Positions 1 to 8,035 of a DNA stretch of 41,354 bases are shown piece after piece. Within the stretch, counting starts at the first letter, position 1, and each line of letters starts with the position of its first letter. A program made the translations under genes and the position numbers. The notes beneath the pieces were generated by a model, which saw only the letters and a program-made list of their open reading frames with translations, had not been told where the DNA came from and did no database searches. Source of the stretch: an uncultured Corynebacterium sp. (lineage in GTDB: Bacteria; Actinomycetota; Actinomycetes; Mycobacteriales; Mycobacteriaceae); assembly GCF_945649885.1 (NCBI RefSeq), contig NZ_CALZFS010000008.1:1-41354 (forward strand), written 5' to 3'.

Positions 1-1
1 G

Positions 2-442
2 CTCACCGATATCATCGGCCTGGATATCCACAAGGTTCACGATGAGGCATGCCGCTGGGAACACGTGATGAGCGATGAGGTGGAGCGACGTCTGGTCGAG
101 GTTCTCGACGATGTCACTCGCTCCCCCTTCGGCAATCCAATCCCAGGACTCTCCGACATCGGTTTCCAGCAGGACAGCCAGCCGGATTCCGGCATCCGTG
201 CCATCGATCTCCCCTACGGCGAGACCTTCACCGCGCGTATTGTTCAGTTGAATGAAATCCTCCAGGTTGATCAGGAGCAGTTCCAGATTCTCACTGCAGC
301 TGGTGTTAAAACTGGGACCGTTGTAGATATCAGCAATGAGCAGGGCCGGGTGCTCATCACCCACGATGGCAAGGCCATTGAACTGATGGATGATCTCGCC
401 CACGCTGTTCGTGTGGAAAAGGTCGGAGATTCCATCGCATGA
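2..442 (+). CDS. dtxR: Iron-dependent repressor DtxR, 3' part (5' end outside window)
   Basis: C-terminal two thirds of the Fe(II)-dependent master repressor of iron uptake. The reading frame is open from base 2, so the DNA-binding domain lies upstream of the window. Visible are the end of the dimerisation domain with [10 protein letters not shown], which supplies the known metal ligands (H98, C102, E105, H106 in C. diphtheriae DtxR numbering), a proline-rich linker (NPIPGL) and the SH3-like third domain (about 70 residues, ending in [12 protein letters not shown]). The ORF track starts it at an internal methionine (base 65), which is not the true start. The stop codon overlaps the galE start (ATGA), so the two are translationally coupled. 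Identification is very secure. Confidence 0.95.
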   Translation, partial: LTDIIGLDIHKVHDEACRWEHVMSDEVERRLVEVLDDVTRSPFGNPIPGLSDIGFQQDSQPDSGIRAIDLPYGETFTARIVQLNEILQVDQEQFQILTAAGVKTGTVVDISNEQGRVLITHDGKAIELMDDLAHAVRVEKVGDSIA

Positions 443-1422
443 AACTTCTCGTCACCGGCGGCGCAGGCTATGTAGGTAGTGTCTGCGCAGCAGTCCTTCT
501 CGAGCGCGGACATGATGTCACCATCATTGATAACTTCACCACGGGCAACCGCGAAGCCGTGCCGGCTGGAGCTACCCTCATCGAGGGTGATGTGCGCGAT
601 GTTGCTGCTGAGGTGCTCTCAGGTGCGGATTTCGATGGCGTCATCCACTTCGCAGCCCGCTCACTGGTGGGTGAATCCGTTGCGCAGCCTGCGCAGTACT
701 GGCAACACAACGTCATCACCACGCTGACCCTGCTGGAGGCGATGCGGGACAACGGGGTGAACAACCTGGTGTTCTCCTCCACTGCGGCAACCTATGGCGA
801 ACCTGAGCAGGTCCCCATCACCGAGGACATGGCCACGGTACCCACCAACCCCTATGGTGCGACGAAGCTGGCGATCGACTACGCGATCACCTCCTATGCC
901 GATGCTTACGGACTTGGTGCCACCAGTCTCCGATACTTCAACGTTGCTGGCGCGTATGGCACCATCGGCGAAAACCGCGAAGTGGAAACCCATCTCATTC
1001 CCCTGGTCCTCCAGGTGGCACTGGGCCACCGCGAGAAGATCTCCATGTTTGGCGATGACTGGCCCACCCCGGATGGCACTGCTGTCCGTGACTACATCCA
1101 CATCCTGGACCTTGCCGAAGCCCATGTCCTGGCACTTGAGTCCAACACCGGAGGAAACCACCGGATCTTCAACCTCGGCTCCGGTGATGGATATAGCGTC
1201 AAGCAGGTCGTGGAGATGTGCCGGGAAGTAACCGGCCACCCCATCCCTGCGGAAATTGCACCCCGGCGCGCTGGTGACCCCGCCACACTCATTGCCTCTT
1301 CTGAGAAAGCACAGCGGGAACTTGGGTGGGCACCTGCCCATACTGATCTGAAGACTATTGTCTCCGATGCATGGGCCTTCACCTCCCAGTTGGGCGATCG
1401 CGCCCACAGCGCACAGCGCTGA
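439..1422 (+). CDS. galE: UDP-glucose 4-epimerase GalE
   Basis: Cytoplasmic NAD-dependent epimerase that interconverts UDP-glucose and UDP-galactose; in corynebacteria UDP-galactose feeds the arabinogalactan of the cell wall. The protein has 327 residues, typical for the family. It has the Rossmann motif GGAGYVG (residues 7-13), the serine region FSSTAATYG (112-120) and the short-chain dehydrogenase YGATK dyad (Tyr139/Lys143), then RYFNVAGA and the substrate-domain motif [13 protein letters not shown]. The ATG overlaps the dtxR stop by four bases, and the dtxR-galE order is the same in C. glutamicum. No promoter of its own is evident. A GC-rich hairpin just past the stop probably ends the transcript. 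Confidence 0.95.
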   Translation: MKLLVTGGAGYVGSVCAAVLLERGHDVTIIDNFTTGNREAVPAGATLIEGDVRDVAAEVLSGADFDGVIHFAARSLVGESVAQPAQYWQHNVITTLTLLEAMRDNGVNNLVFSSTAATYGEPEQVPITEDMATVPTNPYGATKLAIDYAITSYADAYGLGATSLRYFNVAGAYGTIGENREVETHLIPLVLQVALGHREKISMFGDDWPTPDGTAVRDYIHILDLAEAHVLALESNTGGNHRIFNLGSGDGYSVKQVVEMCREVTGHPIPAEIAPRRAGDPATLIASSEKAQRELGWAPAHTDLKTIVSDAWAFTSQLGDRAHSAQR

Positions 1423-1445
1423 TCAGGTTGCCTTCTGAGCAGAAA

Positions 1446-2672
1446 TCATGCAGCTTGCACAGGCTCCGCCCCGCCCCCGTCTTCCTCGGGGTCGGGGCTT
1501 TCTACCTTTGCAGTGAGCTCTCCAGCCATGGATGCGGATGAATACTGATTCCGGACCATCTCATTGCCCCGGAGACAGGCGGTGATCATGGAGTCGAATT
1601 GTCCGTCGATAAGCCCATGCCGCAGCAGACCTGAAAAGCTGTGTTCCGGATGGGTGGCAAGGGAGGCATCCAGAGCAGGGATTGCTTTCATACCAAGGTT
1701 CAGTTTGATTGCGGCAAGTGAGTAGAGACAAAGCGCGTTGGAGCGGATGGTGTGGTCGAAGGTTTTTGCCACGGCCAGAAAAAGATCAGCAGCTGTCTCT
1801 GGATGCATGACGCAATAATGCAGGATGGCATCACGCAGGAGCACTGAGGTGAGGAAGGTAGCTGTATCCCGCAGAATATCCGGCCGCTCCTGGAGCGGGT
1901 TGATAGTGTTGTCGGCCCTCACCGCGGCTGCGCTGTGGATGATGCTGTCGAATTTTTCCAGTGCTGCATCAAAGGCAGTGCCGTGAGGATGATGCCTGAT
2001 GGCGTGGAGAATCTCATCACCGCTTGTTTTCGCCTGCAGTGCCAACTCCCAGATGTCCTCCTCATTGAGGCTGTGGTTCCCCCGATCAAAAGCAGCATAG
2101 GCATCCCGGCGGTTGATTTCTGGAAGGTGTCCTTGTTCCAGGAGATTTTTTGTTGCCACCGCCTGGGTGACTGGTGCGATCCTGCCATGTTCCCAATCTG
2201 ACATACCCGTGTAGGTGGTGTTGAGATCATCAGGCTGGGGGCCGAAAGCCAGCTGGTAGCTTTCACCACTGTAGATACCGGTTGTCAGCCAGCAGGCCGT
2301 GATATCAATGACCCCGCTTTCTGCAGTGGTGAAGAGTTTTTCCACCGTCTGCTCAATAGCCACACTGGTGACTTTTTCGGAGATGATGAAGGTGAAGATG
2401 AGGTCAGCTTCAACAGATTGGAGTGCTGTGCCGACATCATCGAGCAGCTCAAGTTCATTGATATCGATCCGGACGACCGGGCCCAGGGTGTAGCGCGTGC
2501 CTTGTCCCTCTTGGAACATGGCTGCGAAGATGATGGATTCAGCAGGAAAGAATCCGAGGATTCCAGGAATATTTGCGATGAGGTCGCCCGGTGTTTCCAG
2601 GTGCGACGTGGACTGTGACGTGTTGTTCTGTGGCATGGACACAGTATGAAACGACCAGGTTGGTTTCGTCAT
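1446..2672 (-). CDS. DUF4192 family protein, function unknown
   Basis: About 408 residues, with no membrane segment and no signal peptide visible. The N-terminal part (DLIANIPGILGFFPAESIIF) is the hallmark opening of the actinobacterial DUF4192 family, whose role is not established. The middle is mostly helical with no catalytic motif I recognise; the C-terminus is acidic and low complexity (DPEEDGGGAEP). I chose the ATG at 2672 because GAGAAG lies five bases upstream; a GTG at 2675 directly before it and an ATG at 2636 (MPQNN) are alternatives. It converges with galE with a 23-base gap. Two GTGAACAA repeats 11 bp apart lie just upstream and may be an operator. Confidence 0.75.
   Translation of the reverse strand: MTKPTWSFHTVSMPQNNTSQSTSHLETPGDLIANIPGILGFFPAESIIFAAMFQEGQGTRYTLGPVVRIDINELELLDDVGTALQSVEADLIFTFIISEKVTSVAIEQTVEKLFTTAESGVIDITACWLTTGIYSGESYQLAFGPQPDDLNTTYTGMSDWEHGRIAPVTQAVATKNLLEQGHLPEINRRDAYAAFDRGNHSLNEEDIWELALQAKTSGDEILHAIRHHPHGTAFDAALEKFDSIIHSAAAVRADNTINPLQERPDILRDTATFLTSVLLRDAILHYCVMHPETAADLFLAVAKTFDHTIRSNALCLYSLAAIKLNLGMKAIPALDASLATHPEHSFSGLLRHGLIDGQFDSMITACLRGNEMVRNQYSSASMAGELTAKVESPDPEEDGGGAEPVQAA
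1468..1501 (+). terminator. Probable galE terminator, inside the 3' end of the facing gene
   Basis: Arms 1468-1479 and 1487-1498 form a 12-bp stem with one mismatch and a 7-base loop, followed by TTT on the + strand. The hairpin lies within the last codons of the convergent DUF4192 gene, so coding sequence doubles as a terminator for the opposite strand. The short T run limits confidence. Confidence 0.55.
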
Positions 2673-2675
2673 CAC

Positions 2676-3027
2676 AGCTTCTCAAAAACAGTGAACAAAC
2701 TGTGAACAATTTTTTCTATCCACAGGCTGGTCTCGAAAAACTGATAAACATGCTGGTCAGCGAGGTTCCCACCCATGCTGAAAAGATGGCCGCATCTTCT
2801 GGGAAGAGCTGTTCACCAATGCTTCAGGGACCATAGTCTCTAGGCTAGAATCAGACGATCGGCACAGATATACCACACGGTGTAGATCGAGGGATTAATT
2901 CCTGATGACTTAACGTTGAACGTATAAGAAGCCGCCGATAACAGGATATGGCTGATTATTTTTAGCTTGTCAGGCTTGTCAGGCTTGTCAAAGCTACCGA
3001 TAAACCTAGATTGATTGAGGAGGAATA
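2676..3027. promoter_or_regulatory. Divergent intergenic region between DUF4192 and PAC2 genes
   Basis: These 352 bases hold no convincing gene. On the left, an 8-bp direct repeat GTGAACAA (2691-2698 and 2702-2709) spaced one helical turn apart sits 19-37 bases upstream of the DUF4192 start. On the right, a TAGAAT box (2846-2851) and other AT-rich boxes could serve PAC2 transcription, and three tandem copies of GCTTGTCAG lie shortly before the PAC2 ribosome-binding site. ORFs listed here by the track look like chance. Confidence 0.5.
2965..2991. repeat. Three tandem copies of a 9-bp repeat, GCTTGTCAG
   Basis: GCTTGTCAG occurs three times head to tail, the last copy ending in A instead of G. 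It ends 36 bases before the PAC2 start, between the candidate promoter boxes and the Shine-Dalgarno sequence. It could be a protein-binding array or a slippage-prone microsatellite; the sequence alone cannot decide. Confidence 0.8.
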
Positions 3028-4008
3028 ATGTCGGATAACAAGAAACCCATGTATGAACTTGAATACCCGTCACCTGAGGTGAGTGGAAGTGGCGCGGAAG
3101 GCCCTACCCTCATTGTTGCTCTTCAGGGTTATGCCGATGCAGGTCATGCCGTGGAAGCCAGTTCATCCCACCTCATGGCAGCCCTGGACAACCGGTTGAT
3201 TGCCTCATTCAACAATGATGAACTGATCGATTACCGTTCGCGTCGCCCTGCTGTGGTCATCGAGAATAACGAAGTGTCCGAGATGGAGGAACTCCAGCTG
3301 GGGCTGCACGTCATCCGTGATTCTGATAATAAGCCATTTCTCGTACTTTCCGGCCCTGAACCAGATCTGCGTTGGGGGGCTTTCACCGAGGCGGTCTCAG
3401 ACCTGGTGGATAAGTTCGGTGTGGATCAGACGATCTGTCTGTATGCAGCCCCCATGACTGTTCCTCACACCCGCCCGACGGTGGTGTCTGCCCACGGAAA
3501 TTCAGCAGCCTTGTTGAAGTCCCAGTTCAGCATCGATGCCCGCATCTCTGTCCCCGGTTCTGCTTCTTTGAAACTGGAGAGGCTCCTACACACCCGGGGT
3601 AAAAATGTCGCTGGTTACACCGTGCATGTTCCACACTATGTCGCGGCCTCTCCCTACCCTGCTGCGACGTTGAAGCTGTTGGAATCAGTTGCTGAGACGG
3701 CCCAGCTCAATCTTCCCCTGCTCTCCATTGAACGCGATGCCGAGAAGGTCCAACGTCAGCTGAGTGAGCAGACTGAGAATTCCATGGAGATCCAGCATGT
3801 GGTGGGTGCCCTGGAGAAGCAGTATGACGATGAGATCGAGCGTTACCGCAAGAAGCACCCCCAGGGTGCTCTCCCCGGGGAACCTGTTGTTCCCTCAGGT
3901 GATGAGATCGGTGCAGAATTTGAAAAGTTCCTCGCCAGCCTCAGCGAGAATGATGAGGCTGATTCTTCCGATTCCGCAGAGGAATCTTCGCAGGATTCTG
4001 AGGACTAG
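3028..4008 (+). CDS. PAC2 family protein (proteasome assembly chaperone-like fold)
   Basis: 326 residues, preceded by a strong ribosome-binding site (GAGGAGGAATA-ATG). The N-terminal two thirds fit the PAC2 family: LIVALQGYADAGHA near residue 27, a central LVLSGPEPDLRW, and a region around MTVPHTRPT and VPHYVAASPYPAA. The name comes from eukaryotic proteasome assembly chaperones, but corynebacteria of this group lack a 20S proteasome, so the bacterial role is unknown. The C-terminal 100 residues are charged, with predicted coiled-coil character, and end in a Ser/Asp/Glu-rich tail. It is monocistronic, closed by a hairpin. Family call is fairly secure; function is open. Confidence 0.8.
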   Translation: MSDNKKPMYELEYPSPEVSGSGAEGPTLIVALQGYADAGHAVEASSSHLMAALDNRLIASFNNDELIDYRSRRPAVVIENNEVSEMEELQLGLHVIRDSDNKPFLVLSGPEPDLRWGAFTEAVSDLVDKFGVDQTICLYAAPMTVPHTRPTVVSAHGNSAALLKSQFSIDARISVPGSASLKLERLLHTRGKNVAGYTVHVPHYVAASPYPAATLKLLESVAETAQLNLPLLSIERDAEKVQRQLSEQTENSMEIQHVVGALEKQYDDEIERYRKKHPQGALPGEPVVPSGDEIGAEFEKFLASLSENDEADSSDSAEESSQDSED

Positions 4009-4028
4009 TCAGTCAGTTTCCGCCTTGT

Positions 4029-4090
4029 AGCTACCGCATCCCCTACCGTGCACGTCAAGTGCACTGCATGAGGGGGTGCGGTAGCTCTTT
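4029..4090 (+). terminator. Terminator after the PAC2 gene
   Basis: Arms 4029-4044 and 4071-4086 pair over 16 bp with one G-U wobble, enclosing a second small dyad (GTGCA/TGCAC), and are followed by CTTTT. The strong stem and following T run fit an intrinsic terminator. Confidence 0.75.
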
Positions 4091-4135
4091 TAGCGGTAGA
4101 GCACGCAGGTTGTCTCGCATGTCCGGTGTGTTGGC

Positions 4136-4141
4136 TACGCT
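4136..4141 (+). promoter_or_regulatory. -10 box for a leaderless helicase transcript
   Basis: TACGCT matches the corynebacterial TANNNT consensus and ends eight bases before an in-frame GTG at 4150. No Shine-Dalgarno sequence is present, so transcription probably starts at or one base before the start codon. Confidence 0.55.
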
Positions 4142-4149
4142 TGATAGCT

Positions 4150-6690
4150 GTGAACCTTTCTCAGATGCTGCCCGACCTTTCCGATGTCCCTGCCTCACTG
4201 CTGGATGAATCCATCTTTGATTCCTTCCTGGCATGGACCACTGAGCGGGGGATCAGCCTGTACCCCGCTCAGGAAGAGGCATCACTGGCTGTTCTGACCG
4301 GTGACAATGTCATCCTTGCCACACCAACTGGTTCGGGTAAATCCATGGTGGCCATTGCTGCGCACTTCATCGCCATGGCCCGTGGCCAACGCAGTTTCTA
4401 CACGGCTCCGATCAAAGCCCTGGTGAGTGAGAAGTTCTTCTCCCTGTGTGAGATTTTCGGGGCGGAGAATGTTGGCATGATGACCGGTGACGCCACAGTC
4501 AACGGCAGTGCCCCGATCATCTGCGCCACCGCGGAGATTGTGGCCAATATTGCACTGCGTGATGGTGCCTCAGCTGCCATTGATCAGGTGGTCATGGATG
4601 AGTTCCACTATTATTCTGAGCCTGATCGTGGTTGGGCCTGGCAGGTTCCACTGCTTGAGCTGCCCAAAGCCCAGTTCTTGTTAATGTCGGCCACACTCGG
4701 TGACACTGAATGGTTGGAGAAGGACCTCACGGCTCGCACAGCCCGAACCACGAGCTTTGTGGGCAACACTGAGCGCCCTGTCCCCCTAGAATTCTCCTAT
4801 GTATACACACCTGTACACGAGACCATTGAAGGTCTGCTGAAGGATGCCAAGGCGCCGGTCTATGTTGTGCACTTCACCCAGCGTGATGCTATTGAGCGCG
4901 CCCAGGCCATGACCTCCATGACGGTGGTAACCAAGGAAGAAAAGGAAAAGATCGCTGCAGAGATCGGGGATTTCCGCTTCACCACCACCTTCGGCAAAAC
5001 GCTGTCCAAACTGGTGCGCCGTGGCATTGGTGTGCACCATGCCGGCATGCTGCCAAAATACCGCCGGTTGGTGGAGAAACTCTCACAGACAGGTCTGCTC
5101 AAGGTCATCTGTGGCACCGATACCCTGGGCGTGGGCATCAACGTCCCTATCAGGACGGTTCTGATGACCGGCCTGGTGAAATTTGATGGCACCCGTGAGC
5201 GTGTCCTGAAGTCCCGTGAATTCCACCAGATCGCCGGACGCGCGGGACGTGCCGGTTATGACACTGTCGGCCACGTGGTGATCCAGGCACCCGAGCATGA
5301 GATTGAAAACTCCCGCCTGCGGGAAAAGGCTGGCTCTGATCCGAAGAAGCTGAAGAAACTACGTCTGAAGGCAACACGTCCAGGGGAGGTCACCTGGACC
5401 ATGAAAACCTATGAGCGTCTGACCACTGCGGAGCCGGAGCAGCTGACCAGCCAGTTCAAGGTCACCAACTCCATGATCCTCAATGTGGTTGCCCGCCCAG
5501 GCGATGGCTATGACCACTTCAAGCACCTGTTGCGCACCAACCATGACACCCGGGCCAAGCAGAACAAGGATATCCTCACCACCTTGGAACTCTTCCGTGG
5601 TCTGGTTAATGCTCAGATCATTGACAAGGTTATTGATGGTCCTGATGAAACCGGCCGTGTCTATGCTCTGACTGCAGATCTGCAGCGAGACTTCGCTCTC
5701 AACCAACCTCTGGCACCATTTGCCCTGGCTGCACTGACGCTGCTGGATAAGGAATCTGACACCTACAACCTCGATGTGATCAGCATTTTTGAAGCCATCC
5801 TGGATGACCCCCGGCAGATCCTCATTGCACAGCAGAAGGCACGACGCGGTGAGGAGATCGCAGCACTGAAGGCTGAGGGGGTTGACTACAACGACCGCAT
5901 GTCCATCATCGAAGATGTCACCTGGCCAAAACCACTGGAAGAGGAACTCGATCAGGCCTTTGAAACATTCCGTGAGGGACACCCCTGGGCAAAGGAGTTT
6001 GAGCTCAGCCCGAAGTCTGTTGTCCGTGACATGATCGAACACGGCATGACCTTCTCTGACCTGGTGGCTACCTATGGTGTTGCCCGATCAGAGGGTGTGG
6101 CACTGCGTTATCTCACCGATGCTTGGCGTACCCTGCGGCAGACACTGCCGAAGGAGAACTCCACGGAGGAACTGGAAGACATCGTGGAGTGGCTCGGTGA
6201 ACTGATCCGTCAGGTGGATTCCTCCCTGGTGGACGAGTGGGCCCAGATGGCGGATCCGGATGCTCCGATCTCCAAGGAGACCCTGGAACGTGAGCTTGCC
6301 TTCGGCGTGGAGGACCCCACGGCACTCACTGCGAACCGCAGGGCATTTACCATCATGATCCGCAATGCGATGTTCAGATTGGTGGAACTCTTCGCCTACG
6401 AAAAGGAGGATCAGCTGGCCACCATGACGGACTACTTGGATGAGGTACCGGATTTCCCTGCTGCCATGGATGCCTACTTCGATGAATACGCTGATCTGGA
6501 TACCGGCCAGGGTGCCCGTGGTCCTGAGTACTTTACCCTGGATGCCACTGGTCGTTCCTGGACAGTACGACAAACCGTCAAGGATCCTGAAGGAGACAAC
6601 TCCTTTGCTTTTGTCGGTGTTGTTGATCTCGATGCCTCTGATGAAGCTGGAGAGGTTCGCTTCTCCTCCCTGGAGATCTCCCAGAGTTAG
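4150..6690 (+). CDS. DEAD/DEAH-box superfamily 2 helicase with C-terminal DUF3516 domain
   Basis: Predicted ATP-dependent nucleic-acid helicase of 846 residues if it starts at GTG 4150; the ORF track begins eight codons earlier. Motifs in order are a Q-like region (LYPAQEEA), Walker A TPTGSGKS (about 58-65), TAPIKALVSEKF (Ia), the DEFH version of the DExH box, SATLGDTEW (III) and HQIAGRAGRAGYD (VI). The layout resembles Ski2/Mtr4-like helicases, including a long helical C-terminal half matching actinobacterial DUF3516. The family is plausibly involved in RNA processing or decay, but I know of no defined substrate. It stands alone between a terminator and oxyR, in the same order as in C. glutamicum. 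Confidence 0.85.
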   Translation: MNLSQMLPDLSDVPASLLDESIFDSFLAWTTERGISLYPAQEEASLAVLTGDNVILATPTGSGKSMVAIAAHFIAMARGQRSFYTAPIKALVSEKFFSLCEIFGAENVGMMTGDATVNGSAPIICATAEIVANIALRDGASAAIDQVVMDEFHYYSEPDRGWAWQVPLLELPKAQFLLMSATLGDTEWLEKDLTARTARTTSFVGNTERPVPLEFSYVYTPVHETIEGLLKDAKAPVYVVHFTQRDAIERAQAMTSMTVVTKEEKEKIAAEIGDFRFTTTFGKTLSKLVRRGIGVHHAGMLPKYRRLVEKLSQTGLLKVICGTDTLGVGINVPIRTVLMTGLVKFDGTRERVLKSREFHQIAGRAGRAGYDTVGHVVIQAPEHEIENSRLREKAGSDPKKLKKLRLKATRPGEVTWTMKTYERLTTAEPEQLTSQFKVTNSMILNVVARPGDGYDHFKHLLRTNHDTRAKQNKDILTTLELFRGLVNAQIIDKVIDGPDETGRVYALTADLQRDFALNQPLAPFALAALTLLDKESDTYNLDVISIFEAILDDPRQILIAQQKARRGEEIAALKAEGVDYNDRMSIIEDVTWPKPLEEELDQAFETFREGHPWAKEFELSPKSVVRDMIEHGMTFSDLVATYGVARSEGVALRYLTDAWRTLRQTLPKENSTEELEDIVEWLGELIRQVDSSLVDEWAQMADPDAPISKETLERELAFGVEDPTALTANRRAFTIMIRNAMFRLVELFAYEKEDQLATMTDYLDEVPDFPAAMDAYFDEYADLDTGQGARGPEYFTLDATGRSWTVRQTVKDPEGDNSFAFVGVVDLDASDEAGEVRFSSLEISQS

Positions 6691-6716
6691 TTAAACGACC
6701 TGCCGGGGCACTCAGT

Positions 6717-6745
6717 AGGGGCTTTCTCAGCCGGTAGCCCCTTTG
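6717..6745 (+). terminator. Probable terminator after the helicase gene
   Basis: A 7-bp perfect stem (AGGGGCT 6717-6723 with AGCCCCT 6736-6742) and a 12-base loop, followed by only two further T bases. It begins 27 bases after the stop codon. Confidence 0.5.
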
Positions 6746-6862
6746 AATGCCTCGGATGAAGTTGTTGTCATAACCGCAGCACATTCAGCGGTTTTACCTA
6801 TCTACCCTGCTTAATGGTGATGAAATACTGCACTTTCATTACCAGTTTAGGGAATTACCAGT

Positions 6863-6868
6863 TATGGT
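6863..6868 (+). promoter_or_regulatory. -10 box for leaderless oxyR
   Basis: TATGGT (TANNNT) ends exactly seven bases before the ATG at 6876, and no ribosome-binding site precedes that ATG. This supports starting OxyR at MSNKEY rather than at the ORF-track methionine at 6864, which overlaps the -10 box. Confidence 0.6.
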
Positions 6869-6875
6869 TATAGGT

Positions 6876-7868
6876 ATGAGCAATAAGGAGTACCGGCCCA
6901 CACTCGCACAGCTGCGTACGTTCGCCACGATCGCGGAGTGCAAACATTTTGGCACTGCCGCCACTAAACTATCCATTTCTCAGCCTTCGTTGTCCCAGGC
7001 TCTGGTAGCCTTGGAGACAGGTCTCGGGGTCCAGCTCATCGAGCGTTCCACCCGTAAGGTCATTGTCACCCCGGCAGGCGAAAAGCTCCTTCCCTATGCT
7101 AAATCCACCCTGGATGCGGCAGAGTCCTTCCTCGCCCATGCCCGCGGTGCAAATGGTTCCCTCACCGGTCCCCTGACGGTGGGAATCATCCCCACCATTG
7201 CCCCGTATATCCTGCCGTCGATGCTGTCCATCGTGGATAATGAGTACCCGGATCTGGAGCCTCACATCGTCGAGGATCAGACCAAGCACCTGTTGTCGCT
7301 CCTGCGCGACGGTGCGATCGACGTAGCCATGATGGCGCTGCCCTCTGAGTCTCCGGGGATGAAGGAAATCCCTTTGTATGATGAGGACTTCGTGGTGGTT
7401 GTTCCTGAGGGGCACACCCTTGATGGGCGTCAGGATCTGCAGTTGGCTGCTCTGGATGAGCTGGACCTGCTTCTTCTTGATGATGGCCACTGCCTCCACG
7501 ATCAGATCGTGGATCTGTGCCGTCGGGCAGACATCAACCCAATCAGCTCCACCACTGCTATCACCAGGGCATCCAGCCTCACCACCGTCATGCAGCTGGT
7601 GGTTGCCGGCCTGGGTTCCACCCTGATACCGGTCAGCGCTGTGCCGTGGGAATGCACCCGTTCGGGCCTGTCCACGGCAAACTTCGGTCCTGATGTCACT
7701 GCAAACCGCCGTGTCGGCCTGGTCTATCGTTCCTCATCCTCACGGGCAGAGGAGTTCCAGCAGTTCGCCAAGATTTTACAGCGTGCGTTCATGGAAGCCC
7801 GGACCAAAGCACATGACACCGGTCTGCAGTTGAAGGCCGGCGATTCAATCATTCCGGTCGAGAGCTAG
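6876..7868 (+). CDS. oxyR: Hydrogen-peroxide-sensing LysR-type regulator OxyR
   Basis: 330-residue LysR-family transcription regulator. The N-terminal helix-turn-helix is residues about 7-65 (LAQLRTFATIAECKHFGTAA, then SQPSLSQALVALE), followed by the substrate-binding-like sensor domain. Cys206 and Cys215, in GHCLHDQIVDLC, have the nine-residue spacing of E. coli OxyR Cys199/Cys208, so the peroxide-sensing disulfide switch is intact. In C. glutamicum OxyR represses katA, dps and related genes in the reduced state. It is transcribed alone and ends at an unusually long perfect hairpin. The start is set by the leaderless promoter. Very secure. Confidence 0.95.
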   Translation: MSNKEYRPTLAQLRTFATIAECKHFGTAATKLSISQPSLSQALVALETGLGVQLIERSTRKVIVTPAGEKLLPYAKSTLDAAESFLAHARGANGSLTGPLTVGIIPTIAPYILPSMLSIVDNEYPDLEPHIVEDQTKHLLSLLRDGAIDVAMMALPSESPGMKEIPLYDEDFVVVVPEGHTLDGRQDLQLAALDELDLLLLDDGHCLHDQIVDLCRRADINPISSTTAITRASSLTTVMQLVVAGLGSTLIPVSAVPWECTRSGLSTANFGPDVTANRRVGLVYRSSSSRAEEFQQFAKILQRAFMEARTKAHDTGLQLKAGDSIIPVES

Positions 7869-7921
7869 GTAACTGCCTGAGGGATTTATCCTCACCTGTA
7901 GGGAACGCAACAAAGCAGCAA

Positions 7922-7984
7922 TAAGCCCTCCATCATGTCTTGATTATTTCTCATGGAAATAATCAAGACATGATGGAGGGCTTA
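7922..7984. terminator. 29-bp perfect inverted repeat between convergent genes
   Basis: Arms 7922-7950 and 7956-7984 are perfectly complementary over 29 bp with a 5-base loop (TCATG). It lies between oxyR and the convergent membrane-protein gene, so a bidirectional terminator is the simplest reading. The stem is longer than a usual intrinsic terminator, and the base run after it (ATTATATTG) is AT-rich but not a clean T tract. Confidence 0.75.
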
Positions 7985-8035
7985 ATTATATTGAACGGCC
8001 CTTTCATCTGAAGGTCGCCACAATACCTGTTGAGA

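Noticed and set aside
661-1407. 248-residue - strand ORF over galE
   Set aside because: Antisense shadow of a certain gene; no homology or start signals.
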